Source: Flavobacteriales bacterium (lineage in GTDB: Bacteria; Bacteroidota; Bacteroidia; Flavobacteriales_D; Crocinitomicaceae). From it: a DNA stretch of 64,000 nt. A program made the translations under genes and the position numbers. Positions within the stretch are counted from its first letter, which is position 1; every line of letters starts with the position of its first letter. The DNA lies in NCBI GenBank assembly GCA_947475095.1, contig CANJLG010000002.1:62001-126000 (forward strand), read 5' to 3'. The notes under the pieces are model-generated. The model ran no database searches. It was not told the origin of the DNA and worked only from the letters and a program-made list of their open reading frames with translations. Positions 51,428-61,595 of the stretch are shown here, one piece after another.

Positions 51428-52354
51428 ATGAATGCCACAAGATATAAGCAAGCGATAAAAGACAAAGCCCAGGAACTAGGTTTTTTTTATTGCGGTTTTT
51501 CGAAAGTCGATTTTTTGGAGGAGGAGGCCCCCCGATTAGAAGCGTGGTTAAAAAATAATTACCATGGCTCGATGGCTTATATGGCGAATCATTTTGACAA
51601 GCGCCTTAACCCGAAACTACTTGTAGACGATGCCCAAACCGTAATCTCACTCCTCTTAAATTACCATACCGAAAGTAGTCAAAAAGACCCTGAGGCTCCA
51701 AAACTTTCAAAATATGCCTATGGTGAGGATTATCATTTTGTTATAAAAGATAAGCTAGGCGAATTACTCAATTTTATGAGAAGTGAAATTGGCGATATTG
51801 GCGGAAGAATATTTGTCGATTCGGCTCCCGTAATGGACAAAGTTTGGGCGCAAAAATCTGGTTTAGGATGGATGGGGAAAAGTACAAATTTAATTCATCC
51901 CAAAGAGGGAAGTTTTTTCTTTATCGCAGAGATAATTACAGATATACAAATTGAAGCGGACGGTCCAATGAAAGATTATTGCGGCACCTGCACAAAATGT
52001 ATTGATGCTTGTCCGACCGAAGCGATAATTGCTCCCTACCTAGTCGATGGTTCCAAGTGTATTTCACACCTAACAATCGAGTTGAAAGATGCTATTTTGC
52101 CCGATCAGTTTAAAGGAAAAATGGATAATTGGATGTTTGGTTGTGATGTTTGCCAAGATGTTTGTCCATGGAATAAATTTGGAAAAATACACCAGGAAAA
52201 TCGGTTTCAACCAAGTACCCAACTCTTAGATTTAACAAAAGGTGATTGGGAGGATTTAGATAAAGAAACCTTTCAGTTACTTTTCAAAAACAGTGCTGTT
52301 AAAAGGACTAAATTTGAAGGCTTAAAACGGAACATTTCTTTTTTAAAAAAATAA
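51428..52354 (+). CDS. queG: epoxyqueuosine reductase QueG
   Basis: Final step of queuosine synthesis in tRNA: cobalamin-dependent reduction of epoxyqueuosine (308 aa). Two [4Fe-4S] clusters are bound by [12 protein letters not shown] and [29 protein letters not shown]-type text is typical. It lacks the C-terminal HEAT repeat found in longer homologues, which matches its length. It starts 3 bp after ruvB. Convergent with the M1 peptidase gene, 9 bp apart. Confidence 0.95.
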   Translation: MNATRYKQAIKDKAQELGFFYCGFSKVDFLEEEAPRLEAWLKNNYHGSMAYMANHFDKRLNPKLLVDDAQTVISLLLNYHTESSQKDPEAPKLSKYAYGEDYHFVIKDKLGELLNFMRSEIGDIGGRIFVDSAPVMDKVWAQKSGLGWMGKSTNLIHPKEGSFFFIAEIITDIQIEADGPMKDYCGTCTKCIDACPTEAIIAPYLVDGSKCISHLTIELKDAILPDQFKGKMDNWMFGCDVCQDVCPWNKFGKIHQENRFQPSTQLLDLTKGDWEDLDKETFQLLFKNSAVKRTKFEGLKRNISFLKK

Positions 52355-52363
52355 TTGATCTAC

Positions 52364-54001
52364 TTAATTGATTTTTTCTACTCCAACGTAGTACTCTTTA
52401 GAAATGATAATCTCCTCACATTTATTATCTAAAGCAATACTAGACCATTTTGTTGTGGGATATACATAGATAACCTTATCATTATATTTAATCTTCAAGC
52501 GCATATCAAAATTATCGATACATTCTGACCAACGAAAAGAGAGTTTTTTCTGATTCCCTCCCTCTATTTTATACTGAAAAACAGGCATTCTAGCATCGCG
52601 TAGATACTGATCAAAAAACGCGTTTAATGTTAAACCTGAAGAAGATGCAATATACGATTCAATATCCTGTGAACTTAAAGTTTGATGGTAAAACTGCTTA
52701 TTTAAGCCCCTAAGTATCTCACGCCATTTATCATCATCCCCGACTAACTGTCGAAGTGTATGCAGCACATTACTTCCTTTTGAATAAATATCACCATTGT
52801 TAGGGTCATTCACATCATAGTTACCAATTAAAGGACTGTTGTTTGCGATACCAGATCGCAGGCCTCGCACATACTCAAAGCCAGCTGTCTTGCCATAAAA
52901 ATACTCCACAAATAAGGCTTCCGAATACGTGGTAAAAGATTCATGGATATAGAGATCGGCGTTATCTTTTGCGGTGATATTATTAGCGAACCATTCATGA
53001 CCAGATTCATGGATAATGATGTAATCAAACTTTCTCCCCCAACCCGTGCCGCTTAAATCAGAACCTAAATACCCATTTCCGTATTTATTTCCATACGAGA
53101 TGGCACTTTGGTGCTCCATTCCTAGGTAAGGCACTTCCACTAATTTGTAGCTATCTTCATAAAATGGGTATGGGCCAAACCAATGCTCAAAAGCTTTCAT
53201 CATCCTGGTGGCGTCTTTGAATTGAATTTTTGCTTTTTCTAAATTATCTTTTAGTACCCAGTAATCCATGTCTAAAGGTCCTTTTTCGCCAGCATATACT
53301 TCAGAAAAATGGACGTAATCCCCAATTGTAATATTCACACCATAGTTATTGATTGGATTTTTAACTTCCCAAACATATGTGGAAGAGGTAGCATTATTCT
53401 GATTTTCCTCCTTTAAGCGACCGTTAGAAACGGCAACTAATCCTTTTGGCACCGTTACGGAAATCAACATTCCTTGATCTGGCTCATCATACATATGATC
53501 TTTGCAAGGCCACCACAAACTTGCTCCAATCTCCTGGCAAGAAGTAGCGATAAAATGCTTGTTATTATTATCTCTTTTCCATGCAAATCCGCCATCCCAG
53601 GGTGGGTTTTTCGCTACTTGAGGTTTACCAGAAAACAAAACGACTAATTCCTCTTGTGCACCCACAACTTGTTTTTTTATCAATTCAACGAAATGCGCAT
53701 TGCCTTCATCCTTAACAACAAGTGGAATGCCGTCCTGGGTAACCGAAAGAATCGTCATTGGCGCTTGTAAATCCAATTGCAATAGTTGATGCGATGCGAT
53801 GACTTTATATCGAATAAGGTTTGAGCCCGAAATACTTTTGTTGCTTGGATTAACATCAAAAAACAAACTGTACTGTTGTAAATCCCACCAAGCTCTTTCT
53901 TTTGTAATACTTCCTCTTAATGAATCTTGATGCGTATAGATTTGTGCGTCTGCGCCTACAGTTAAGAACAAGTAAGCTAGAAACAATCCAATTTTCTTCA
54001 T
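52364..54001 (-). CDS. M1 family zinc aminopeptidase, exported
   Basis: A 545-aa metallopeptidase from ATG 54001 with signal peptide MKKIGLFLAYLFLTVGADAQ. The substrate-binding exopeptidase motif is GMEHQSAIS in place of GAMEN, and the zinc site is HESGHEWFANN with the third ligand in YIHESFTTY, i.e. HExxH-x18-E. The C-terminal beta sandwich (FQYKIEGGNQKKLSFRW) is present; the large C-terminal ARM domain of longer aminopeptidases is missing. The track start (54061) overlaps the permease gene and is rejected. It follows the permease stop by 1 bp. Confidence 0.92.
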   Translation of the reverse strand: MKKIGLFLAYLFLTVGADAQIYTHQDSLRGSITKERAWWDLQQYSLFFDVNPSNKSISGSNLIRYKVIASHQLLQLDLQAPMTILSVTQDGIPLVVKDEGNAHFVELIKKQVVGAQEELVVLFSGKPQVAKNPPWDGGFAWKRDNNNKHFIATSCQEIGASLWWPCKDHMYDEPDQGMLISVTVPKGLVAVSNGRLKEENQNNATSSTYVWEVKNPINNYGVNITIGDYVHFSEVYAGEKGPLDMDYWVLKDNLEKAKIQFKDATRMMKAFEHWFGPYPFYEDSYKLVEVPYLGMEHQSAISYGNKYGNGYLGSDLSGTGWGRKFDYIIIHESGHEWFANNITAKDNADLYIHESFTTYSEALFVEYFYGKTAGFEYVRGLRSGIANNSPLIGNYDVNDPNNGDIYSKGSNVLHTLRQLVGDDDKWREILRGLNKQFYHQTLSSQDIESYIASSSGLTLNAFFDQYLRDARMPVFQYKIEGGNQKKLSFRWSECIDNFDMRLKIKYNDKVIYVYPTTKWSSIALDNKCEEIIISKEYYVGVEKIN

Positions 54002-54002
54002 A

Positions 54003-55478
54003 TCATTCAGGTTTAGCAAAGTACTTTTTACCATAATAAACTGGAATGCCAATTGCAACAATAAGTAAGCCGAAGCAAGTATTCTGCGTTTTTGTAATGA
54101 GTAGAATCGTGCAAATTATAGCGGCTAAAAGAATGAATAAAATAGGTGTTAATGGGTAGGCAATTACTTTATACGGTCGATCAGCAGACGGATCTTTTTT
54201 TCGAAGAACAAAAATTCCAGCAATCGTAATAATATAAAACAGTAAGGACGCAAACGTTGCATAATCGAGTAAATCGCCATATGAACCACTTAAACAGAGA
54301 ATACTTGCCCAAATTGCTTGAGTGATAAGGGCAAACATAGGAACAGCGTTTTTATTTAGATTCCCAGCACGTTTAAAAAACAAACCATCTTTCGCCATTG
54401 CATAATAAACCCTTGCTCCCGATAAAATCAAACCGTTATTACAGCCAAAAGTAGAAACCATGATAAGAATCGCCATAAAAGCAGCGGCGAAATCACCAAA
54501 AATCATTGACGCGGCAGCCGTTCCAACCCTATCAGTATTCGCCCCTCCAGCAAATTGGATTCCTTGAGACAACACGTCTGTTCCATCAGGAGAACCATGC
54601 AAAGGAATGAGCGCCAGATAAGCAAAATTTGCTAGGACGTATAAAACAGTTACGATAGAGGTTCCTATTAATAAACTTAATGGAATATTCTTTTTTGGAT
54701 TTTTAATTTCACCAGCAATAAAGGTAACATTGTTCCATGCATCACTGGAAAATATTGATCCAATAATGGCCGTTCCAAGGGCAAGAATCAAAGCAATACC
54801 TGTAATGGGAGAAATTGACTCTGTCCAGTTCCCTCCTACTCCTTTTGTCCAAGTATGTGATGTATCCCACATGTGTTGCATATTCTGAGAAAAGACATCA
54901 CTTTTCAAACCAATAGCCAAACCCAACACAATGAGAGCGAGCAGCGCTAATAGTTTAGCAGAAGTAAAAACTAATTGAATAATTTTTCCACTTTGAATAC
55001 CTCGACTATTTATAAACGTTAGTAGAAAAATGCTAAATATAGCAAATACCTGAGCCGCCGAAATCGTTAATGCACCAAGATTAAACAAAATATTATCCGG
55101 CCCTAATTGAGGGAAAAAGAAGGCAGTATATTTAGCGAATGCTACGGCAACAGCTGCAATAACTCCTGTTTGAATGACCGTAAAAACAGTCCAACCATAT
55201 AAAAAAGCGGTAAACTTTCCCCAGGCCTTTTCAATATATACAAATTGACCACCGGCCTTTGGCATCATCCCAGCTAGCTCGCCATAACTCAAGGCTGCTA
55301 ATAAGGTTATAAATCCAGTTAGCAACCATAACACGATTAGCCATCCAGCGGAGCCTACCATCCGCCCCATATCCGCGCTAACGATAAAAATACCCGATCC
55401 GATCATTGAACCCGCAACGATTGCAGTGGCATCTAATAATCCTAAAGAACGCTTAAACTCTGATTTTTCTTCTGTCAT
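54003..55478 (-). CDS. APC-superfamily amino acid permease
   Basis: Inner-membrane transporter (491 aa, about 12 helices). The first helix holds the substrate motif GLLDATAIVAGSMIGSGIFI, followed by LSYGELAGMMPKAGGQFVYI, both typical for the APC/LAT-like family. The presence of the exported M1 aminopeptidase directly downstream, sharing a transcript, suggests use of peptide-derived amino acids; exact substrate unknown. No regulatory site is recognised in the 134-bp gap toward aroC. Confidence 0.9.
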   Translation of the reverse strand: MTEEKSEFKRSLGLLDATAIVAGSMIGSGIFIVSADMGRMVGSAGWLIVLWLLTGFITLLAALSYGELAGMMPKAGGQFVYIEKAWGKFTAFLYGWTVFTVIQTGVIAAVAVAFAKYTAFFFPQLGPDNILFNLGALTISAAQVFAIFSIFLLTFINSRGIQSGKIIQLVFTSAKLLALLALIVLGLAIGLKSDVFSQNMQHMWDTSHTWTKGVGGNWTESISPITGIALILALGTAIIGSIFSSDAWNNVTFIAGEIKNPKKNIPLSLLIGTSIVTVLYVLANFAYLALIPLHGSPDGTDVLSQGIQFAGGANTDRVGTAAASMIFGDFAAAFMAILIMVSTFGCNNGLILSGARVYYAMAKDGLFFKRAGNLNKNAVPMFALITQAIWASILCLSGSYGDLLDYATFASLLFYIITIAGIFVLRKKDPSADRPYKVIAYPLTPILFILLAAIICTILLITKTQNTCFGLLIVAIGIPVYYGKKYFAKPE

Positions 55479-55600
55479 TTTACTGTAGCAATTAACCTTG
55501 TGATCCTTCCAAAAATGGAATTGTAAAGACTAAAAGTAGCAAATATTTTGGATTCTTTGAAAAGCTGAGGCCGCATTAAGGTTAAACAAATGATTCTCCT

Positions 55601-55608
55601 TAACTTTG
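55601..55608 (+). promoter_or_regulatory. TAnnTTTG element abutting aroC
   Basis: TAACTTTG is followed by CGGT and the ATG at 55613; the 4-base distance predicts a leaderless mRNA. Confidence 0.5.
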
Positions 55609-55612
55609 CGGT

Positions 55613-56680
55613 ATGGCAGGATCAAGTTATGGCACTCTTTTCAAATTAACGACCTTTGGCGAATCACATGGTGCGGCAATCGGTGGTATTATTGAAGGCT
55701 TTCCAGCAAACATTCCAATTGATTTTGCGCTAATTCAAAACGAATTAGATCGAAGAAGGCCCGGACAATCCACCATCGTTTCGGAGCGCAACGAATCCGA
55801 CAAAGTACAATTCTTATCCGGTTTTTTGAATCAAATTTCTACCGGGACAGCCATCGGTTTTACCATTCCAAATGATAATCAAAAAAGTAATGATTACAGT
55901 GTTTTAGAGCATTCCTTTCGTCCTTCACATGCTGATTTTACCTATGATAAAAAGTACGGAATCCGAGATCATAAAGGAGGTGGAAGATCCAGTGCAAGAG
56001 AGACAGCTTGTCGGGTAGTTGCAGGAGCTTTAGCGAAGCAAGCATTAACAAAATTAAACATTGAATTTTCAACCTATGTTATTCAGGTTGGATCAATTCA
56101 ACTGACAACGGACAAGTTTTATTCGAATACTGCCATTGAAAGCAACCCGGTTCGTTGTCCAGATGATGCATTAGCAGAGAAAATGCAAGCGCTTATTGAG
56201 CAAACAAAAAAAGTAGGCGATACATTAGGCGGGACGATCCAGTGCATCATCAAAAATGTTCCCATTGGTTTAGGCGAACCAGTATTTGACAAAATCCATG
56301 CTGAATTAGGAAAAGCAATGTTATCAATTAATGCCGTAAAAGGCTTTGAGATTGGCAGCGGATTTAGTGCTGTTACCATGTTGGGGTCTGATCATAATGA
56401 TCTTTTCAATGCAGATGGCACCACACAAACGAACTATTCTGGGGGAGTTCAGGGTGGCATAAGTAATGGCATGCCGATTTTGTTTCGCGTTGCTTTTAAA
56501 CCCGTTGCCACCATTCTCAAAAAACAATCTTTGTTGGGGAAAGACGGACAATTAGACGAAGTAGCGATTTCAGGGCGCCACGATGCATGCGTTGTGCCAA
56601 GAGCAGTTCCAATTGTTGAAGCCATGGCATCAATTGTCATACTTGATTTCTATCTTCGCAATAAGTCAGTACATTTGTAA
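55613..56680 (+). CDS. aroC: chorismate synthase
   Basis: Last common step of aromatic amino acid synthesis: FMNH2-dependent elimination of phosphate from EPSP (355 aa). Signatures: [37 protein letters not shown] and [20 protein letters not shown]. Single gene with its own promoter element; the DUF4293 gene follows 10 bp later. It is unlinked to aroA and the DAHP synthase gene at the left edge, as is common. Confidence 0.97.
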   Translation: MAGSSYGTLFKLTTFGESHGAAIGGIIEGFPANIPIDFALIQNELDRRRPGQSTIVSERNESDKVQFLSGFLNQISTGTAIGFTIPNDNQKSNDYSVLEHSFRPSHADFTYDKKYGIRDHKGGGRSSARETACRVVAGALAKQALTKLNIEFSTYVIQVGSIQLTTDKFYSNTAIESNPVRCPDDALAEKMQALIEQTKKVGDTLGGTIQCIIKNVPIGLGEPVFDKIHAELGKAMLSINAVKGFEIGSGFSAVTMLGSDHNDLFNADGTTQTNYSGGVQGGISNGMPILFRVAFKPVATILKKQSLLGKDGQLDEVAISGRHDACVVPRAVPIVEAMASIVILDFYLRNKSVHL

Positions 56681-56690
56681 AAAAATTAGC

Positions 56691-57143
56691 ATGATTCAAC
56701 GAATACAGCATTTATATTTTGGTTTTGTTATCATTAATCTTTCAATTTTACTAAGTGGTATACAATTATGTGCCTATGAGGCTATTGGTATGCCACATCA
56801 ATTAAATGCATTTGATATTCGAAATGGAAAAGAAGTCGTTATGCTATTTCCATTATACATTGTGGTTATATTATTAATGCTATTATTTATTGCCATCATC
56901 AGCCAATATAAGAAGTTAAAGCTTCAAATAAAACTGGCTAAAATCACTTTTTTGTGCTACCTTTTTTTCGTTTTGGGTATTACAGCTGTCTTTATAGCTG
57001 GGTGGCTACCTAATGCACCTTCAAACCTCACCCTCGGCTTTGGCTATTATTTATTAATATTGGGTTTGCCCTTTACCTATTTAGGTCTCCGTGGAATACA
57101 ACGAGACAAGAATTTACTTGACTCATACAATAGACTCCGTTAA
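56691..57143 (+). CDS. DUF4293 family membrane protein
   Basis: A 150-aa protein (ATG 56691, MIQRIQHLYFGFVIINLSIL) with four predicted helices: about residues 8-25, 50-70, 83-105 and 113-133. The MIQRIQ opening and four-helix layout match DUF4293, restricted to Bacteroidota. The track start at 56583 overlaps aroC and lacks any family resemblance. It is followed 1 bp later by an ABC-F ATPase gene; function of the family is unknown. Confidence 0.85.
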   Translation: MIQRIQHLYFGFVIINLSILLSGIQLCAYEAIGMPHQLNAFDIRNGKEVVMLFPLYIVVILLMLLFIAIISQYKKLKLQIKLAKITFLCYLFFVLGITAVFIAGWLPNAPSNLTLGFGYYLLILGLPFTYLGLRGIQRDKNLLDSYNRLR

Positions 57144-57144
57144 C

Positions 57145-59022
57145 ATGAATTATTTATCGGTTGAAAACCTCACCAAGTCATTCGGTGTCAGAATCTTATT
57201 TTCGGATTTAACATTTGGTATAGATCAAGGACAAAAAGTTGCAATTGTAGCAAAGAACGGCGCTGGAAAAACAACCCTATTGCGTTGCTTAATGGAGATG
57301 GAGCCATACGATAGTGGTCGAATCGTTTACCGAAACGACATTCGTATCGCCTTCATGGAGCAAAGTGAACAATTAAACCCAGAACAAACGATTCTTGAGG
57401 CAGTTTTTGACCACGATATCCCCGAATTACAATTAATCAAAACCTACAATATCGCTATTGCTAATAATGACGAAAAAGCGTTAGAGGAATGCTATCAACA
57501 GCTCACCGATATGAATGCGTGGGACATAGAAGTGAAAGTGCAACAGATCCTTAGCGTATTAAAACTAACTGATACCACTCAAAAAATTGAAAGCCTATCG
57601 GGTGGACAGAAGAAAAGAGTGGCCTTAGCAAAAGTACTCTTGTCTGAAGCAGATTTCCTATTTTTAGATGAGCCGACAAATCATTTAGACTTGGACATGA
57701 TAGAATGGTTAGAGTCCTATTTATCGACTTCTAAATCAACGATTTTAATGGTTACCCACGATCGCTATTTCCTTGAGGTTGTTTGTGATACCATTTACGA
57801 ATTGAGCAACGAAACACTGTTTCGATACAAAGGAAATTTTTCCTATTACTTGGAGAAAAAGGCAGAGCGTGAAGAGCAATTACAATCCACGGTTGATAAA
57901 GCTAGAAATACCTTCAGAAAAGAATTGGATTGGATTCGACGACAGCCGAAAGCGAGAGGAACGAAGCAAAAAGCACGCGTAGACGCTTTTGAAGGCATTA
58001 AATCTACTGCGCAAATGCGCTTAGAGGAAGACGAAATGGAACTTCCTGTTAAAATGGAGCGCTTAGGGTCCAAAATAGTAGAATTTCATAAAATCGTTAA
58101 AGCATTTGGCGATAAAACCATACTACATGATTTTTCTTATCATTTCCAACGCAAAGAACGCTTAGGTATTGTTGGTAATAATGGGACAGGAAAAAGCACC
58201 TTTTTAAACCTTTTAATTGGACAAGAAGAACCGAATAAAGGAAAAGTAGTGATTGGAGAAACCATCGTTTTCGGATACTATAGCCAAGATTTAATCAAAG
58301 TAGACGATTCCAAAAAAGTAATTGATGTTGTAAAAGACGTAGCTGAATACATCCCCTTAGAAAAAGGAAAACAATTGTCGGCATCGCAATTACTTGAGCG
58401 ATTTTTATTTACACGCGACAGTCACTATAATTTTGTACATAAATTAAGCGGTGGGGAAAAGCGGCGCTTAAAACTTCTAAAAGTTCTAATGTCCAATCCA
58501 AATTTTCTGATTTTGGATGAACCGACGAACGACTTGGACATTTTTGCGATGGCAGTATTAGAAGAATACTTACGAAATTTTCAAGGTTGTTTAGTAGTTG
58601 TTTCACACGACAGGTATTTCATGGATAAAATGGTAGACCACTTGTTTGTTTTTGAAGGCGAGGGAAAAATTTTAGATATTGTTGGCAATTATACTGATTA
58701 CAGAAAAGTGCAAAATGGTAGATCAAAAGAGGTGAAAAAGAACCTTGAGGCCCCTTTGAGCAAAGAGGAAGAAAAATTTTTAAAGCCTACTATACTTTCC
58801 AATGAAAAACGGAAGCTCAATTTTAAGGAGAAAGAAGAATTAAAAACCCTTGAAAAAAAGCTAGCGGAATTAGAAGTCATCAAACTTGAATTAACAGATA
58901 AATTGAGTGACACTAGCAAAAGCAATAGTGAACTTTATGAGGCTGGTATTGTACTTGGCAAGGTGATAAGCGAATTGGATGAACTTAGCAATCGCTGGCT
59001 AGAGCTATCTGAATTTGACTAA
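57145..59022 (+). CDS. ABC-F family ATPase
   Basis: Soluble duplicated ABC ATPase (625 aa) acting on ribosomes, without membrane domains. Two nucleotide-binding domains: first Walker A AKNGAGKTTL, signature LSGGQKKRVALAKVLL and Walker B DFLFLDEPTNHLDL; second GNNGTGKSTF, LSGGEKRRLKLLKVL and LILDEPTNDLDI. The interdomain linker (EEQLQSTVDKARNTFRKELD) is the ABC-F arm, and a C-terminal coiled coil (KEKEELKTLEKKLAELEVIK) is of the Uup type. The ATG at 57145 is chosen; it lies 1 bp after the DUF4293 stop. Confidence 0.93.
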   Translation: MNYLSVENLTKSFGVRILFSDLTFGIDQGQKVAIVAKNGAGKTTLLRCLMEMEPYDSGRIVYRNDIRIAFMEQSEQLNPEQTILEAVFDHDIPELQLIKTYNIAIANNDEKALEECYQQLTDMNAWDIEVKVQQILSVLKLTDTTQKIESLSGGQKKRVALAKVLLSEADFLFLDEPTNHLDLDMIEWLESYLSTSKSTILMVTHDRYFLEVVCDTIYELSNETLFRYKGNFSYYLEKKAEREEQLQSTVDKARNTFRKELDWIRRQPKARGTKQKARVDAFEGIKSTAQMRLEEDEMELPVKMERLGSKIVEFHKIVKAFGDKTILHDFSYHFQRKERLGIVGNNGTGKSTFLNLLIGQEEPNKGKVVIGETIVFGYYSQDLIKVDDSKKVIDVVKDVAEYIPLEKGKQLSASQLLERFLFTRDSHYNFVHKLSGGEKRRLKLLKVLMSNPNFLILDEPTNDLDIFAMAVLEEYLRNFQGCLVVVSHDRYFMDKMVDHLFVFEGEGKILDIVGNYTDYRKVQNGRSKEVKKNLEAPLSKEEEKFLKPTILSNEKRKLNFKEKEELKTLEKKLAELEVIKLELTDKLSDTSKSNSELYEAGIVLGKVISELDELSNRWLELSEFD

Positions 59023-59038
59023 GGTACATAGTTCCGTT

Positions 59039-59947
59039 TCATTTCCACTTTTGCTTAAATAAGGAATAAACTTCCTGAATCATTTCTCTATGTTTATTTA
59101 CATTTCCCATTTCAACTTCAATGTTAATGTATCGAATATTATTTTTAGTGCAATAAATTGAAAGAGAACCATCATCAAGTCCTTCTTCGCTTTGATAAAC
59201 CACATTCCTATTGATTGATTTAAAATATTCAAAATCTGATAAAGTATTAACGATATAAAAATTATCAATGTCTTCATTACTATTAACATAGGTAGCAATT
59301 ACATTTTTTGAATTAACATACGAACGAACTGAAAAATTATTATTGGTATTATTGTGAATAGCGACGAGATAACCGCTATCTAATTCAGGCCGAAAAATAC
59401 TTAATAAGCTATCTGAAAATCGTTTAATACCCTCTTCAACTTCAAGAGGAATGCTTTTTACATTAGGATTCAATTTTAGGAGAGTATTTTTGATTCCAAC
59501 TAATGAGAAAATTCTATTTGGGTCAAAGTGGTAAGTATTATCATTTGTTTTATACCTTAAATTTCGTTGTCCGAATTGATTTAATCTAAACAACGCAGTA
59601 TTCGGAAGTGAAGATGCTATGTCTAAATAGGCAGCAACGGATGCCGTTTCATTTTCATGTAAGGCAATAAATGTTGCGAATCTGTTTTGATCTCCCTTAT
59701 AGGTTAACTTGCAAGAATTAGTACCCAAAGGAAAAATGATGACACTGTCAACGAGAGCTTTTAGAGTTTGATTCTCCGGCGCTTCTTTCTGTACTTCACC
59801 TGGTGAAAGATCATTGCTTTTTGGCGTAAATTTTTCAATCAAAGGGGATGAGCTATGATTTTGATTAGATAAGTCTGAACTAAGGTTTAATTCAATCTGA
59901 GAAACTAAATTAAACGAAATTAAGATCGAAATAAAAAGAGATTTCAT
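59039..59947 (-). CDS. putative exported M14-like zinc peptidase/amidase
   Basis: A 302-aa exported protein (signal segment MKSLFISILISFNLVSQ) I could not match to a named family by eye, but it carries a carboxypeptidase-like metal layout: ALHENE (HxxE, H97/E100), NTYHFDPNRIFS (the Asn-Arg pair, N144/R145), second His in YLVAIHNNTN (H198) and a late Glu in YINIEVEMG. This order and spacing resemble M14 peptidases of the AstE/DUF2817 type. It has its own element TATATTTG, 4 bases before the ATG, and follows two M15 peptidase genes, so a peptidoglycan role is likely. Confidence 0.65.
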   Translation of the reverse strand: MKSLFISILISFNLVSQIELNLSSDLSNQNHSSSPLIEKFTPKSNDLSPGEVQKEAPENQTLKALVDSVIIFPLGTNSCKLTYKGDQNRFATFIALHENETASVAAYLDIASSLPNTALFRLNQFGQRNLRYKTNDNTYHFDPNRIFSLVGIKNTLLKLNPNVKSIPLEVEEGIKRFSDSLLSIFRPELDSGYLVAIHNNTNNNFSVRSYVNSKNVIATYVNSNEDIDNFYIVNTLSDFEYFKSINRNVVYQSEEGLDDGSLSIYCTKNNIRYINIEVEMGNVNKHREMIQEVYSLFKQKWK

Positions 59948-59951
59948 ACGT

Positions 59952-59959
59952 CAAATATA
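59952..59959 (-). promoter_or_regulatory. TAnnTTTG element abutting the M14-like gene
   Basis: Minus-strand TATATTTG, then ACGT, then ATG: a 4-base gap, predicting leaderless transcription separate from the upstream M15 genes. Confidence 0.5.
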
Positions 59960-60005
59960 GGAGTTAAATAGCGAATGACTTTTAGAAAAGTAACATTGTG
60001 CTTTA

Positions 60006-60785
60006 TTATTTTCTGCATGATTTACTAATTCCCAGGATAAAATTTTCAATTATTTTAACGCTACTATTCGAGGCTAATTCATCGCCTTGGAAACCATTTA
60101 TGTCTTTATATTGAATCTGATTTATATACGCATCTAACATTAAAGTCGAAATTGGCATATAGGACCAATGCCATTTTTCTACTTCATACCCTGTCCTTTT
60201 CGTTTCTTTTTTATCGTCGTAAACTTGACAAAATCCATAATTATGAGCATTGCTACTAAGCCAACTATACACTTTTTTTCCCATAGCACTCAAAAAATAA
60301 CTATCTTCTACAGAATTAACATCAAAATCGGTTCCCCAATGATGTCTTGAAGTAGAAGGCATTGAGCTCGAGGACAAGATTTTTAAAGTGATTCCGATTT
60401 CGTCCTTTGTGGTCGTTTTCAGATTATTCCATTTACGATCCCAAATAACTTTTTGTTCTAAGAAATTTCGTGTGCCAGAAAGTATAACAAGTGGAATACC
60501 ATCTTTAGCAGCGGCATTGGCCATTTTTTCAAAAGCGATATAGGTATCCTTCTGTAAGTAGATTTCTTTGTCGCTCCATTTTTCTGAAACCAACACAAAA
60601 TCAGAATGAGTGCGATAGTCGAATTTACCTAATAAAAAGTCTTTTGAATACTTAGTGCTGATTTTGGTTTGGGATTCTGGTATTATTTTATCTGTCTTAG
60701 TTTTATCTGTCTCAGTGCTTTCGCATGCGGAGCAAATGATCAACAAAAAATAAATTTGGACCTGAAAGAAATAAACTACTCGCAT
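60006..60785 (-). CDS. M15 family D-alanyl-D-alanine carboxypeptidase, probable lipoprotein
   Basis: A 259-aa exported VanY-type peptidase. The N-terminus MRVVYFFQVQIYFLLIICSAC looks like a lipoprotein signal with an atypical lipobox (CSAC), then a charged linker. The catalytic part has ISGTRNFLEQKVIW, SRHHWGTDFDVNS (zinc His and Asp) and EKWHWSYMP (second zinc His). It overlaps the upstream M15 gene by 10 bp and is its tandem paralogue. Role: trimming of peptidoglycan stem peptides in the periplasm; exact bond (DD or LD) is not resolvable. Confidence 0.87.
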   Translation of the reverse strand: MRVVYFFQVQIYFLLIICSACESTETDKTKTDKIIPESQTKISTKYSKDFLLGKFDYRTHSDFVLVSEKWSDKEIYLQKDTYIAFEKMANAAAKDGIPLVILSGTRNFLEQKVIWDRKWNNLKTTTKDEIGITLKILSSSSMPSTSRHHWGTDFDVNSVEDSYFLSAMGKKVYSWLSSNAHNYGFCQVYDDKKETKRTGYEVEKWHWSYMPISTLMLDAYINQIQYKDINGFQGDELASNSSVKIIENFILGISKSCRK

Positions 60786-61573
60786 TTTTTATTTATTCCA
60801 TTAACAAAATCCTCAATGACATTTATTTTTTTTGCGAGCTTACTTCCCGAAAAGCCATTAATATTAGAATAACTTACCAACTCGTTATATTTCTTTAGGT
60901 AAATACTAGACAAAGGCATATAGGACCAATGCCACTTCTCAAGTTCATAACCACTTCGTTTAGTCTCTTTCTTGTCATCATACACCTGACAGAAACCGAA
61001 TTTACCCGCATGTTCAACAAGCCATTTATATTCTTTCAAGCCCTGACCGTTTTCAAAATACGGACTTTCTAAACTAATTAAATCCATGTCTGTTCCCCAA
61101 TGATGTCTTGATGTACTGGGCATAGAACTGTACAATAAAATCTTTTTCATTATGGAAATACTATCTCCTAAACTACTAAATTTTATCCATTTATTTTCCC
61201 ATATACGCTTTTGGTCATCAAAATTTCGAGTGCCAGAAATTATGGTTAGTTTGATACCATCTTTCTGGGCTGCTTCATACATTTCTTTAAATTTAAGGTA
61301 TACCTCTTTTCGGAGATAAATTACTTTAGAACTAAATCTTGAATCAACCAAAACAAAATCTTTATCCTTTTTGTGGTCAAATTTTCCTAGCAAATAATTG
61401 ATCTCTTCAGTATTAATTTTAGCAATAGAGTTTGAACTAGTTACTGTAACTGTATTTTCATTCTTGTTTGCAGGGTTACTTTGATTTTTATCAGCACTAG
61501 CAGGTGAGAATACACTTAAGTAAATTAAAATAAGTTGTTTAATTAATAAGGTGAAAGGTATAATGGATAGCAT
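60776..61573 (-). CDS. M15 family D-alanyl-D-alanine carboxypeptidase, secreted paralogue
   Basis: A 265-aa peptidase with signal peptide MLSIIPFTLLIKQLILIYLS and an Asn-rich linker. Catalytic motifs match the downstream paralogue: IISGTRNFDDQKRIW, TSRHHWGTDMDLIS and EKWHWSYMPLSS, with the same YGFCQVYDDKKETKR-type block (GFCQVYDDKKETKRSGYE). It lacks a clear lipobox, so the two paralogues may differ in location: one free or anchored by its signal, one lipid-anchored. It sits 22 bp after the SH3 gene. Confidence 0.88.
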   Translation of the reverse strand: MLSIIPFTLLIKQLILIYLSVFSPASADKNQSNPANKNENTVTVTSSNSIAKINTEEINYLLGKFDHKKDKDFVLVDSRFSSKVIYLRKEVYLKFKEMYEAAQKDGIKLTIISGTRNFDDQKRIWENKWIKFSSLGDSISIMKKILLYSSMPSTSRHHWGTDMDLISLESPYFENGQGLKEYKWLVEHAGKFGFCQVYDDKKETKRSGYELEKWHWSYMPLSSIYLKKYNELVSYSNINGFSGSKLAKKINVIEDFVNGINKKCE

Positions 61574-61595
61574 TAACTACAGAATTTTAGGTTAA

